Positions 53,762 to 62,441 of a DNA stretch of 64,000 nt are shown piece after piece (position 1 is the stretch's first letter; every line of letters starts with the position of its first letter). The DNA is from Bradyrhizobium sp. Ec3.3. GTDB lineage: Bacteria; Pseudomonadota; Alphaproteobacteria; Rhizobiales; Xanthobacteraceae. The notes beneath the pieces were generated by a model that was given only the letters and a program-made list of their open reading frames with translations, made no database searches and was not told where the DNA came from. A program made the position numbers and the translations under genes. Location of the stretch: positions 1 to 64,000 of the forward strand of contig NZ_AXAS01000034.1 in assembly GCF_000472925.1 (NCBI RefSeq), in the 5' to 3' direction.

Positions 53762-54621
53762 TTACGGTCCGTAGATGGCGAGCTCGGTGTCCGACAGGTC
53801 GGCAAGCCGCGGACGCTGTGGACCTTTGAAGTATTTGCGGCCGCGCGACTGGCTGTAGAAGCCGACCATATCCTTGATGCAGGCGTTGGCGTCGAGAGCA
53901 ACCGAGATCCGGCCGTGCCGGAGCAGGAACCGTCCGATGGAGCCGGGCAGGTGACGTAGTCGGCCACATCGGCGCAATAGATCAGCTGCATTGCCGGGAC
54001 TTTGATGCGGCGCACTCGTAGCGGCTGCAGGATGAAGGGAGAGCAGGCGCCGTCCGCCGCGCTGCACACCAGGCTGAGGCAGCCGTAGGCCGCGTGACGC
54101 GCAAGCAGCGCGACGTTAGCTTCGGACAACCCATCGATCGTCCGGGCGTCGTGGTGGACGACTTCGACGCGCATGCCTTTCGCGGCGCGCGAGAGTGCCG
54201 GAAAAGAGAAGAACAAGCCGCTGCAATATGCACGGAATCCTTGGGCTTCGATGGTCCGCCAAGTCCAGTGTGCCGGACTGATGTTGACGTAGGTGACGTG
54301 CTTGTGGCGCTGTGCGACAGTGCTCAGCATCGTCGCGTAATTGCGAAAGCCCGGCTCCACATACCAGCTCGAAAGATTACAGCGGATCGATATCCCGCCA
54401 TCGTGGTCGCGTGCGGTATAGATCACAAGCAGAACGCCAACAGGCTTCTCCGCATTGTCAAGCATATAGCCCAGGCGGGGGAAACCCTCGGGCACATCGC
54501 GCGCGAACTGACGGCGAAGGCCGCCTATCCAGTACTCGCGCGAGCGTTCAGCAAAGCCACGTGCCAGAAGATCGGCGACTGCATCGACATCGCTTGTTGT
54601 TATTTCGCGGCATCGGATCAT
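53762..54621 (-). pseudogene. GNAT-like acyltransferase (GNAT-2) with a -1 frameshift
   Basis: From the ATG at 54621 it reads MIRCREITTSDVDAVADLLA and later SIRCNLSSWYVEPGFRNYAT, very like GNAT-1. Around 53947 one base is missing compared with GNAT-1 (TGCGCCGGC there, TGCCCGGC here). The rest of the homology (GSIGRFLLRHGRISVALDAN ... RLADLSDTELAIYGP) continues in another frame to a stop at 53762. A sequencing error is an alternative. It lies upstream of the ANL-ACP-GNAT gene, same strand. Confidence 0.82.
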
Positions 54622-54689
54622 AGTCCGAGTCCGTCGTCGGAACCATTGCCGACGAATCGGCAACTCCTTTGTCCAGCATCATCTTTGCA

Positions 54690-55130
54690 AATTGTGCGGT
54701 CGGACATGACAAGCATTTGCTGATGCATCACCAAACATTCTGTGTGTTTACGAAATCTCGAGTGCTTCAGGTTCTCTGCGAAAGCGTGGTTTGCATGCGG
54801 CTCCGCAATCGACATATCGCCAACTAAAACGTTGAACAGCTGCGGAAGGTTCATCAATATTCGTCCGAAGTAACCAATACCGGTACTCTGGAACTTGTTT
54901 TGCGGCCGGTTTGAAACGACCGCCATCCTCGATCACCATCATCGATGGGAATTTTCAAGACGCAAATGAACTGTCGTCGTAGCCGTGACGGGTCCGGCGA
55001 AATAGGACCGGTCCCCGCGTAGGGAGCTTTATCACCACCGAAACGAGAAATGAACAGAGGACTCGCAGGTGGTTCGTCCTGCGCGGCCCCTTCGCATTCG
55101 CACGCAAACTCTTGACTTGCAGGTTTGAAG
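54690..55130 (-). pseudogene. Priming sugar transferase (ExoY/WcaJ-type) relic
   Basis: Three minus-strand frames carry successive pieces of a bacterial sugar transferase: KLPTRGPVLFRRTRHGYDDS, then IEDGGRFKPAAKQVPEYR, then MNLPQLFNVLVGDMSIAEPH followed by ANHAFAENLKH. In live enzymes these read as SPGPVFFRQ.R.G, then the LPQLFNVLRGDMSLVGPRPH core. Two or more frameshifts have destroyed it. It would have transferred the first sugar phosphate to undecaprenyl phosphate. Confidence 0.78.
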
Positions 55131-55650
55131 CCTGTCCCGCCGCGACTCCTCGGCCCGAATTTTCCGACCGGCCGGACCGGCTGCTCAATCGCTCATGAGC
55201 CCCAACGCGGTCCTAACTGGTGAAGAAGCTTGGGCAGTTCATGGATTCGGTAAGCACAGAGCACCGGAGGCGGACGCACGACTTACCGCGTCGATTTGTC
55301 GAACCGGCAACGGCGTGCGGTGGGCCGGTTCACCGAAGATCTTGGCCAGGACAGCTAACTCGTGCGGGCAATGCTCAGTAGCGTGGCACCGGCGCTGCAT
55401 AGGCAGTGCCGAAGCCGCTGAAGTGATAGTTCAGCCGAACCAGACCGATATCAACACCGAGGCCGCCAACCCTGGGATTTCCTCCGTGGCAACTTGGCAG
55501 CTTTCCGGAGGCATGAGTCGACGCGCTTCGCATCTTTGGTTCCTTACGCCGGAGCCGACATCTTCCGCGCGGCGTGGCCTTCTTCGGCGCTTTCGGCGCA
55601 AAGCGGACATCAACCATCCGACAACCGCCGCTAAATCCGTCGCAATTGAC
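55131..55650. other. No clear gene; possible interspersed repeat relic near its end
   Basis: Long spurious frames run on both strands. Around 55590 the translated text (FGAKRTSTIRQ; minus MVDVRFAPKA) resembles short repetitive open frames I recall in Bradyrhizobium genomes. This is a weak, memory-based match. Confidence 0.3.
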
Positions 55651-55651
55651 C

Positions 55652-57320
55652 CTGGCTGCGTGAAAACGACGAGTCAGATAGAGATCGTCTCGGGGTTTTC
55701 GGAGACGATCGATGCGACGGTTCATTGAAGGCGCGGATCGCGATCAATCGACGTTGTTACCGGAATGTCTCGATGATTGGGTCGGTGAGAGCAATCCTGT
55801 TCGCGTTGTCGATGCGTTTGTCGAAGAACTTGATCTCGACGGGTTGGGTTTTGAGGACATCGAACCGTCGGCGACCGGGCGACCCGGCTATCATCCAGCG
55901 GTGCTGCTCAAGCTGTACATCTACGGCTATCTAAACCGCATCCAGTCGAGCCGCCGGCTGGAGCGGGAGGCAAGACGCAATCTCGAGGTGATCTGGCTGT
56001 TACAACGGCTTTCGCCCGACGACAAGACGATCGCCGACTTTCGTCGCGACAACGGCCTCGGCATCAAGAAGGTGTGCGCGAAGTTCGTTGAGCTTTGCCG
56101 GCGGATGGGATTGCTGACGAAAGCGAGCGTCGCTATCGACGGATCGAAGTTCAAGGCGGTCAACACGCGTGACAAGAACTTCACAAAGGGCAAGGTCGAG
56201 CGCCGTCGCCAGCAACTGGAGGAGAGCGTGTCGCGCTATCTCGCACAGCTCGACACGGCGGATCTGCAGGAGCCATCTGAGACTCTCGCCGCGAAGACGA
56301 CGCATCTGAAGGAAAAGCTCACCAAGCTCAAGAGCGAGATGCACAAGCTCGAAGCTTACGAAGAGGCGATGCTGGCATCACCAGATCAACAGATCTCGCT
56401 GACCGATCCCGACAGTCGGTCCATGGCAACGAGTGGCCGTGGCTCGGGCGTCGTTGGCTACAATGTGCAGATTGCCGTAGATACCGAGCATCACCTCATC
56501 ATCGCGCACGAAGTAACTAATAGCGGCTCGGATCGCGCTCAACTGGCAAACATGGGCAAACAGGCCAAGGCCGTGCTCGGCGCCGACAAGCTCGAGGCGT
56601 GGCCGATCGCGGCTATTACACAGGCGAAGAGATCAAGGCTTGCGCCGACGCTGATATCCTTGTGACTCTACCGAAGCCAAACACGACAGGCATGGAGGCG
56701 AAGGGCAAGTTTGGAAAGCACGACTTCGCATACCTGGCCAAACAGGATGTGTATCGCTGCCCGGCTGGGGAGTTGCTGGCATATTGGCTCACAACAGTGG
56801 ATGGCGAACGCACCATTAGGCGCTACGTCACGAAAGCTTGTGGGAGTTGCCTACTGAAGGCGCGCTGCACCACGGCCAAAAACCGCGTCATCTCTCGTTG
56901 GGAGCATGAGTACGTCATGGAGGATGCCCAGAGGCGGCTCGACGCTGATCCTCAGGCGATGCGTCGCCGTCGCGAGACGGTCGAGCATCCGTTCGGCACA
57001 CTGAAGATGCGCATGGGCGCGACGCACTTCTTGACGAAGCGCTTGCCGAAGGTCGCCACTGAAATGGCGCTGCACGTGCTCGCCTACAATCTCACGCGCG
57101 TGATGAACATCATGGGTGCTGGTACGCTGATCGCGGCGATTAAGGCATGAGGTAGGAGCGCTGTCGCGCGCGTGCCGCCAACCTCATCATCGATCACAGC
57201 GGCTCGGGCAAGCCATTCGGCTGGCTTCCGGCGCCTCGCCGGAAATTGGGCGCCAATCCGGACCCCACGGGGCTGTTCCAAGCGGCGCCACCCCGCAACG
57301 AAACGTTTTCACGCGGCCAA
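55652..57320 (+). mobile_element. IS1182-family insertion sequence
   Basis: The ends are inverted repeats: left CTGGCTGCGTGAAAACG (55652-55668), right CGTTTTCACGCGGCCAA (57304-57320). Between them is one transposase gene, now frameshifted. The element is about 1.67 kb, normal for the family. Confidence 0.85.
55712..57150 (+). pseudogene. IS1182-family transposase with one-base deletion
   Basis: The first part (to about 56597) has RRFIEGADRDQSTLLPECLD, GRPGYHPAVLLKLYIYGYLN and SVAIDGSKFKAVNTRDKNFT (first catalytic Asp). Similarity then moves to the next frame with ADRGYYTGEEIKACADADIL (second Asp), CGSCLLKARCTT and RRRETVEHPFGTLKMRMGAT (catalytic Glu). The junction near 56598 (GAGGCGTGGCCGAT) lacks one base compared with an uninterrupted EAVADRGY. 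About 479 codons in total. Confidence 0.9.
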
Positions 57321-57369
57321 GACCCGAAACCGACGTCAGCCGTTCCTAATTTAGCATCATCCGGTACGA

Positions 57370-58011
57370 TCACCTTATGTGAGGTCTCATTCGCTCCCAA
57401 GGCCTGCGGCGCTCCAGAAATTGCAGCGAAAACAAGATCTGACAGGCTTGCCGCCAAAGTGTCGCTTCATACCGGCTCAACCGATCGAGCGGGTAGCTGG
57501 GCAGGTTCGACAGGCGCAGGAAAGCGCAGGTGACTCCATCAGTATCGCCCTCCGACACCGTCATGGAGGCCGATCCCTCAACATCAGCGTTGTTGTGCTC
57601 CGGAAACTGCGCCGCAGCCTCAAGCGAGATGGCACTACGGCACAGCGCCTCGACTGTTTCCTGAGGTTTTTTCTGTGCTTGCCGGCGTTGCCGAAACTGG
57701 AGCAACTGCCGGGCCTGGATCTCGAACAGCCCGCTCTCAATGGCGGTCGCTCGACGGAGGCGCCAGAGCAGGCTTGCCAATCGGAGCACGAGCTCGCGCT
57801 CGACCGACGATTGCGCATCAAAGTCCGCGGTGATGGTCATCTCGAACGCGGCGTAATCTTCCGCGTCTTCCAGCGCATCGATCACGGTTTCGGCGGTCAA
57901 CCCATGGCGGACCGCATTCTGCCGTGACCGCTTCCTGCCGTCCGCCGTCACCGGACCGGTGCTGAGACGCGCATTGCGACGGTTGGATTCGAGCTGTCGA
58001 AAGGAGGTCAT
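57370..58011 (-). CDS. Conserved rhizobial-type hypothetical protein (RRNA...GP...RHG family)
   Basis: The 213-residue protein starts MTSFRQLESNRRNARLSTGP and has RSRQNAVRHGLTAETVIDAL, then ELVLRLASLLWRLRRATAIE. The N-terminal NRRNAxxSxGP...GKxRxxxNAxRHGL pattern also occurs in the gene at 61195. I recall many such proteins in Bradyrhizobium near recombination genes, without known function. Basic N-terminus and helical middle could bind nucleic acid. It starts 12 bases after the ERF gene, same strand. Confidence 0.8.
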   Translation of the reverse strand: MTSFRQLESNRRNARLSTGPVTADGRKRSRQNAVRHGLTAETVIDALEDAEDYAAFEMTITADFDAQSSVERELVLRLASLLWRLRRATAIESGLFEIQARQLLQFRQRRQAQKKPQETVEALCRSAISLEAAAQFPEHNNADVEGSASMTVSEGDTDGVTCAFLRLSNLPSYPLDRLSRYEATLWRQACQILFSLQFLERRRPWERMRPHIR

Positions 58012-58023
58012 TCGTCTTCGGCC

Positions 58024-59262
58024 CTAAACTGGGTTCGTTTCGTTATTTTGACCGCCGCGCGTCGCAGCCGCGTTGAATCGGGCGCCGTTCGCACTCCCGT
58101 CGAACTCGTCTGGGCCGGCGGTCTCAAGGGCATGCGTTTTCTCCCAAAGTGCGGCAGCGACATCCAACGGCGCGATGCCGTAGCCTTGCCACCAGGCCCG
58201 TTCATTGCCGCGCCGATGAAGTTCGCGGTGGTGGAGCCGGCAAACCGGAACGGTAAATCGGTCGCTGACCTTGCGGCCCACCGCGCGCTGCTCGGCGAAC
58301 TTGACGTGATGAGCGTCGGAGGGCGTACGACCGCAGATCAGGCAGGGCTGTGTGGTGACAAATTTGAGATGGGGGCGATTGCGCTGACGGACTGGCTTGC
58401 TGCGCACGACGACCGTGTCGCTGCTGGATTCCGCCCGTATCGGCTCGCATTCAGTACCGGGCGAGCTCTGATCTCTCGCCGCGGAGACGGTCTGCGGTTG
58501 CTCAAGCAGCCTGAGCTTGGCTTCAAAGGCTGACTCGACGGCCTGCGCGTCCGAGATTGAGAGTGGGTTCTTGAGAGGAAGCGCCCGGTACGCCCAGGCT
58601 GTCAGCGAATTGGCATCCCTGAACTGCTCAACTTCACCGGCCAGTTGGTCACGCAGGCGCGCTGAGTCTTCAGGCGTGAGCTCGACCGCTTTGTGCCGCC
58701 GTTCGCGCACGCGGCTCGCGAAGGTCGGCGCAGTCCGGTTGCCCGCCAGCGCTGGCGACGGCGAGGCGGACCCGGGAGGGGTTGATCGGTCCGCAGGCGG
58801 GCCATTTGCGGCTTGCAAGGGACTGGCCGACACCACCAGATCGGGTGCGTCCAGATCATCCTCCCCGGCAATGCCGACCAGGGTGAACAGGGCGTAGCGG
58901 CGGGCGTAGGTGAGGGCCGCGCCCATGCGATGGGGGGCGGCGGTCTCGGCGACCGGGCACACCGGCCAGTCGGACGCGATCCATTCCCCCGAGGTGTGAA
59001 GGAGAGTGGTGGTCAGCTTGATCAGCCCGGTCTCCGGCTCGATCGAAGTCGCCTGGACGGTGGCGATCTCGTGCTTGGTCAGGCATTTCCGGACGATCTC
59101 AAGACCGCTCGCCAGCGAGGCATAGCGGAATGTCCGCGGCTGCTCCCGCGGGAAAGGCGAGGCGATTGTTGCGGTGAGAGCCTTTTCCGGGTTTTCCAGC
59201 GCGGCCTGCGCCTTCGCAAGGGCGCCGGCAATTTGACTGATGCTTTCGCTCGATCGCTGCAT
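58024..59262 (-). CDS. ERF-family single-strand annealing protein fused to a DUF968-like zinc/HNH-type domain
   Basis: From the ATG at 59262 (MQRSSESISQIAGALAKAQA) the protein has 412 residues; a TTG at 59277 gives five more. The ERF domain has TFRYASLASGLEIVRKCLTK, HTSGEWIASDWPVCPVAE and HRMGAALTYARRYALFTLVG (typical ERF core). After a low-complexity linker, the C-terminus has CLICGRTPSDAHHVKFAEQR and VPVCRLHHRELHRRGNERAW, a DUF968/HNH-like metal-binding module. ERF proteins anneal single strands during recombination. It follows the YqaJ exonuclease gene by 28 bases, giving an exonuclease-annealing pair as in phages. Confidence 0.88.
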   Translation of the reverse strand: MQRSSESISQIAGALAKAQAALENPEKALTATIASPFPREQPRTFRYASLASGLEIVRKCLTKHEIATVQATSIEPETGLIKLTTTLLHTSGEWIASDWPVCPVAETAAPHRMGAALTYARRYALFTLVGIAGEDDLDAPDLVVSASPLQAANGPPADRSTPPGSASPSPALAGNRTAPTFASRVRERRHKAVELTPEDSARLRDQLAGEVEQFRDANSLTAWAYRALPLKNPLSISDAQAVESAFEAKLRLLEQPQTVSAARDQSSPGTECEPIRAESSSDTVVVRSKPVRQRNRPHLKFVTTQPCLICGRTPSDAHHVKFAEQRAVGRKVSDRFTVPVCRLHHRELHRRGNERAWWQGYGIAPLDVAAALWEKTHALETAGPDEFDGSANGARFNAAATRGGQNNETNPV

Positions 59263-59290
59263 GTCGATGCCTGTCAAAGCAAGAGAGCGC

Positions 59291-60100
59291 CTATGGTCCG
59301 GCTAACAGCTCAAAGCTGATCGCGCCGGATTTCGAGCGCTTGGCCCGCAGGCCGTGCGCAGAGGCCTCTTTGGCGTCTTCGGGCACGAGCGCCTTGAGCT
59401 CGATCTTGGCGCGCTCGTGCTCCCCGGCGGCGTCACGGGTGCGCCGGTAGATCGCCGCAAAAGCGGCCCAGGCGTTCGAGCTGCTCATGTCGACCACCCG
59501 GACCGCCTCTGGTCGCGGCCTCGGCGGCTCGATTCCGAACAGATGTGGCGGCTCGCCGCTCTCCACACAGCGCCAGAACTTCTTCTCCGCCGTGAGCAGC
59601 AGATGCTGGTACAGCGGATCGGCCCGAATGGTCATCTCCACCCACTTGCCGCCGCCCGTGATAATCGACAGCACGGCCGTCCGCGACGCCGTCACCCACA
59701 TATTGTGCTGCAGCTGCGCCATATGCTTCTCGGCGGCCGCCTCTTCGGAGAAATTCCAGGGCAGCATGAACTTGGCCTCAAACACCGCGCCGGTCGCCTC
59801 GATCCGTCCATCGAGCGTTGCCGCCATCCAGCGGTGCACCGGATGCATGACCCGGCGCTGAACATGGCCAACGGCTTGCCCGGTGTTCTTCTCGTACCAG
59901 TACCGGTTCAGCTGTTCGGTGGCATTTCCGAGCTGGACCAGCAGATCGCCCGACAGATCTTCCGGCTCAACTTCGCCCCGCTTCTCCTGCCAGAGCCGGA
60001 GCAGCGCCGGCGCATTGTCGCCCATGATAATGCGGGCATCGGAGCCGCCGACGAAGGCGCGCCGATCCACAAAACGCTTTGTCCCAATAGCCGAATTCAT
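59291..60100 (-). CDS. YqaJ-family viral recombinase (exonuclease)
   Basis: The 269-residue protein has the lambda-exonuclease/YqaJ core: GGSDARIIMGDNAPALLRLW, TLDGRIEATGAVFEAKFMLP (catalytic Asp and Glu-x-Lys) and HMAQLQHNMWVTASRTAVLS. GGAGG lies 7 bases before the ATG. It digests one strand of DNA ends to prepare for annealing by the ERF protein. It is first in the operon and its promoter lies next to the palindrome at 60134, beside the divergent XRE gene. Confidence 0.9.
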   Translation of the reverse strand: MNSAIGTKRFVDRRAFVGGSDARIIMGDNAPALLRLWQEKRGEVEPEDLSGDLLVQLGNATEQLNRYWYEKNTGQAVGHVQRRVMHPVHRWMAATLDGRIEATGAVFEAKFMLPWNFSEEAAAEKHMAQLQHNMWVTASRTAVLSIITGGGKWVEMTIRADPLYQHLLLTAEKKFWRCVESGEPPHLFGIEPPRPRPEAVRVVDMSSSNAWAAFAAIYRRTRDAAGEHERAKIELKALVPEDAKEASAHGLRAKRSKSGAISFELLAGP

Positions 60101-60133
60101 CCAACATCCTCCAACACGCGAATCAGCTCCACA

Positions 60134-60150
60134 TGGGTTATTTTAACCCA
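60134..60150. promoter_or_regulatory. Palindromic operator between the YqaJ and XRE genes
   Basis: TGGGTTATTTTAACCCA is a perfect inverted repeat with 7-base arms and a 3-base spacer. A partial half-site (TAGGTTAA) follows at 60153. It sits in the 68-base divergent gap and is the likely binding site of the XRE protein. Confidence 0.7.
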
Positions 60151-60168
60151 TTTAGGTTAAAAGTCAAC

Positions 60169-60432
60169 ATGGTCGGTAAGCTGTCTGGAGCTCAAATTAG
60201 GGCTGGTAGAGCGCTGGTCCGGTGGAGCGCCGCCGAACTGGCACAGGCTTCCACGCTCGGCGCTAATACCATTCGTCGCGCGGAAGTCAGTGACGGTGAG
60301 ACTTCCTTGACCGCGGCTAACGATCAGGCGATCCGCCGTGCATTGGAATCAGCCGGCGTCGAGTTCATTGACGAAAACGGCGGAGGAGGCGGTGTGCGAT
60401 TTCGCAAGCCAAGCAAGAAGCTATCGAGGTAG
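60169..60432 (+). CDS. XRE-type small transcriptional regulator
   Basis: The 87-residue protein starts MVGKLSGAQIRAGRALVRWS and has the helix-turn-helix AAELAQASTLGANTIRRAEV. It ends with the typical IRRALESAGVEFIDENGGGG, VRFRKP. Start at 60169, since an upstream frame overlaps the palindrome. It is divergent from the YqaJ-ERF operon and probably represses it and itself. Relics of a similar gene lie at 60815. Confidence 0.88.
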   Translation: MVGKLSGAQIRAGRALVRWSAAELAQASTLGANTIRRAEVSDGETSLTAANDQAIRRALESAGVEFIDENGGGGGVRFRKPSKKLSR

Positions 60433-60629
60433 ACGGCGCTGAAGTGCACAGCCGGCCGACGCCTGGGCCGCGAAACAATCATCGCGTTTCCTGCCTCCGT
60501 GGATGACATCCGAGGCTGCCTTATCTGAGACCTTTCACCTCCTCGGCGGACGCGGAATTTTAGCTGTCGTATTATTGGTCCGTCGCGGCGTTCTTATTTG
60601 CAGTTACCGGTTTGCCGATCATCCGGACA

Positions 60630-60800
60630 CCGGGCTCAAGCTGCTAGAGAAATATTCGCAGGTGCCATGAGTTTCGCAGATGCTTGCCTCGTTCGGATGA
60701 CCGAGGTCGTAAACGATCGCACATTGGTGACAACGGATGCCGACTTTCAAATCTATCGGCCGGCACGATCGGCAGATGATTCCGTGCGTGCTCCCGCATT
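60630..60800 (+). pseudogene. PIN-domain toxin (VapC-like) C-terminal relic
   Basis: It has SFADACLVRMTEVVNDRTLV followed by TTDADFQIYR, the C-terminal acidic block of PIN nucleases. The upstream piece (LKLLEKYSQVP) is one base out of frame. The N-terminal catalytic Asp is not found. Dead fragment. Confidence 0.65.
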
Positions 60801-60814
60801 GAAGCCGGCTCAAC

Positions 60815-60910
60815 GGTCGGGACGCATTGAAAACGGCGGCCGTCGAGTTCATCGGTGAGAATGGTGGATGAGCGAAGGTTCGCTTTTCGGAGCGGAGGAG
60901 TGATCGGCCG
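60815..60910 (+). pseudogene. XRE regulator C-terminal relic
   Basis: The frame reads ALKTAAVEFIGENGG, then a stop, then AKVRFSER, matching ALESAGVEFIDENGGGGGVRF of the XRE gene at 60169. Fused to the end of the PIN relic. Confidence 0.55.
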
Positions 60911-61007
60911 CCGGGTATACCAACGGCCCGCGGATTTGACTCACATTTGGGCTTCCTCAATCAGTGAGTTTCAGAATCGATGTTGCAGCTTAAACCGGAG
61001 AATATCG

Positions 61008-61190
61008 ATGGGGGCGGCGGTAGCGATTACGCGGCTTGATTTGACCGCCGGCGAGCTTCTGGTTCTACGCGAGCGCGCGTTGCGGCAAATCGACCATCGT
61101 CAGGAGCTTGCGGCGAGGTGCAGGCGTGCGTCGGAAATGATGTTGAGAGATGGCGCAACTTACCGCCTGTCGTCCATGCAGGAGGATTGA
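61008..61190 (+). CDS. Small hypothetical protein (60 residues)
   Basis: The protein reads MGAAVAITRLDLTAGELLVL, RERALRQIDHRQELAARCRR and ASEMMLRDG, a mostly helical basic peptide. GGAG lies 8 bases before the ATG. It ends 4 bases before the start of the next gene, which has AGGAGG inside this gene's end, so the two look coupled. Family unknown. Confidence 0.6.
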   Translation: MGAAVAITRLDLTAGELLVLRERALRQIDHRQELAARCRRASEMMLRDGATYRLSSMQED

Positions 61191-61194
61191 TGCA

Positions 61195-61836
61195 ATGGCG
61201 AGCGACCGACAAATTGCCGCAAACCGACGAAACGCGAAAAGGAGCTCTGGTCCGAAGACGGCCGGTGGTAAAAAACGGGCGAGCCGCAACGCATTTCGGC
61301 ACGGGCTCAGCTCGGCCATGCCGTGCAACAGCGGGGAGGGGAAGCGGATCCGTGAGCTGGCCAACGCCCTCAGCGGCGCCACGAACGACCCATTGATCGC
61401 GGAGCGCGCGATCGCGCTAGCCCAATCTAAGCTTATGCTCGAGCGGCTGGCGCAAGCGAAGATCGAGATGATCAAACGGGTCTACGCACAAGGCTGTGTC
61501 GACAAGCCGCCGCCCCACCTATTTGCGAAAATCGAAGATTTCGATGATCATACGGTATTAACTCATCGGCCCGGCGTGAGGGTGTCTAAGTCGCTGAAAC
61601 ACTATCGTAGACTGCCCGCCGACGAACCGCGCCGGACCACTGAGGCTGTTTTCCGGGCCCTCCCGGTCCTGACGGATTTGGGTCGATATCAGCGGCGCGC
61701 GGTGGCACGGTTTGATCGGGCAGTCAGGAGCTTCATGGAAGCTTGTCCTTTACCGAACCCCGACAAGTCCGGTCCTGCAAGTCGAAAACGGCGAAGGGAA
61801 GGGCGGGTCAGCCGCGAGAAAAAGCGAACGCGCTGA
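61195..61836 (+). CDS. Conserved rhizobial-type hypothetical protein (RRNA...GP...RHG family), second member
   Basis: The 213-residue protein starts MASDRQIAANRRNAKRSSGP, then KTAGGKKRASRNAFRHGLSS, sharing the N-terminal pattern of the gene at 57370. The middle (LIAERAIALAQSKLMLERLA) is helical, and the C-terminus is strongly basic. AGGAGG stands 9 bases before the ATG. Function unknown; DNA-related use is a guess from charge. Confidence 0.82.
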   Translation: MASDRQIAANRRNAKRSSGPKTAGGKKRASRNAFRHGLSSAMPCNSGEGKRIRELANALSGATNDPLIAERAIALAQSKLMLERLAQAKIEMIKRVYAQGCVDKPPPHLFAKIEDFDDHTVLTHRPGVRVSKSLKHYRRLPADEPRRTTEAVFRALPVLTDLGRYQRRAVARFDRAVRSFMEACPLPNPDKSGPASRKRRREGRVSREKKRTR

Positions 61837-61930
61837 CACCTTGCGCCTTGGGATCGCAGGCGTCACTCGCTCATTTATTCCGAGCGGCGAACACTGCCCC
61901 CGCCAGGTCGAAGCAGGCCAACTGCAAACC

Positions 61931-61966
61931 AAACCCAGTTCCTCGGAAACGCGAGCTGGGTTTTTG
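61931..61966 (+). terminator. Rho-independent-type terminator
   Basis: AAACCCAGTTC and GAGCTGGGTTT form an 11-base stem with one G-T pair and an 11-base loop, followed by T residues. It lies 95 bases after the gene ending at 61836. Confidence 0.7.
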
Positions 61967-62361
61967 CTGCTGTTCGATCGCCAACGACCTGCTTGGCTCG
62001 CTATCGGCGGCGAGGGCTGGTTGATTCCGAGGGAGTCCGCTCTTGCGGTTGTCCAGAGCCTCAAGCGGGTTGAGCGATATGCCTGCAGGTGAAGCGGGAC
62101 AGGCTGGTGCGACGCTCGATCCTGGAGCAGCGCAGCGGACGCCTCGCAGAAAGTTTAAAATGTGCAGAACGAACCCAATTTTTGTCAATGAGATCAACGA
62201 AGCTCTAATTGAAAGCGCGGGGCTGGTGATGCAGCCACTCCGGGGTCGAGGCCCCGCGCGGGGTCCTGCCGCAATGGCGCAAGCTCAACCGCTACGAGGC
62301 GCGAACCTGTGCGGCGTGGGATCAGGCGCTGTCGGAACCCGCGCCGAAGGTGTTTCCGCGC
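61967..62361. other. No recognisable gene
   Basis: A long plus-strand frame runs through here into the aminotransferase gene but its first 133 codons lack motifs. A different frame near 62280 reads RKLNRYEARTCAAWDQALS, reminiscent of the hypothetical family at 57370 (LDRLSRYEATLWRQACQIL). Relic DNA. Confidence 0.4.
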
Positions 62362-62412
62362 CGCGACCTTGCCGATCTGTCGGATTCCGAGTTGGTGATC
62401 TACGGACCATAA
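62362..62412 (+). pseudogene. GNAT-like acyltransferase tail relic
   Basis: It encodes DLADLSDSELVIYGP and a stop, the same ending as GNAT-1 (RLADLSDTELVIYGP) at 47250. It marks the left edge of the second copy of the duplicated module. Confidence 0.75.
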
Positions 62413-62441
62413 ACTCAGTCGTCCCAGAATGGAGGTTCGTC

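Noticed and set aside
62043..62441. A 133-residue N-terminal extension of aminotransferase copy 2
   Set aside because: It is absent from copy 1, lacks motifs, and the ATG at 62442 has the same GGAGG site as copy 1.
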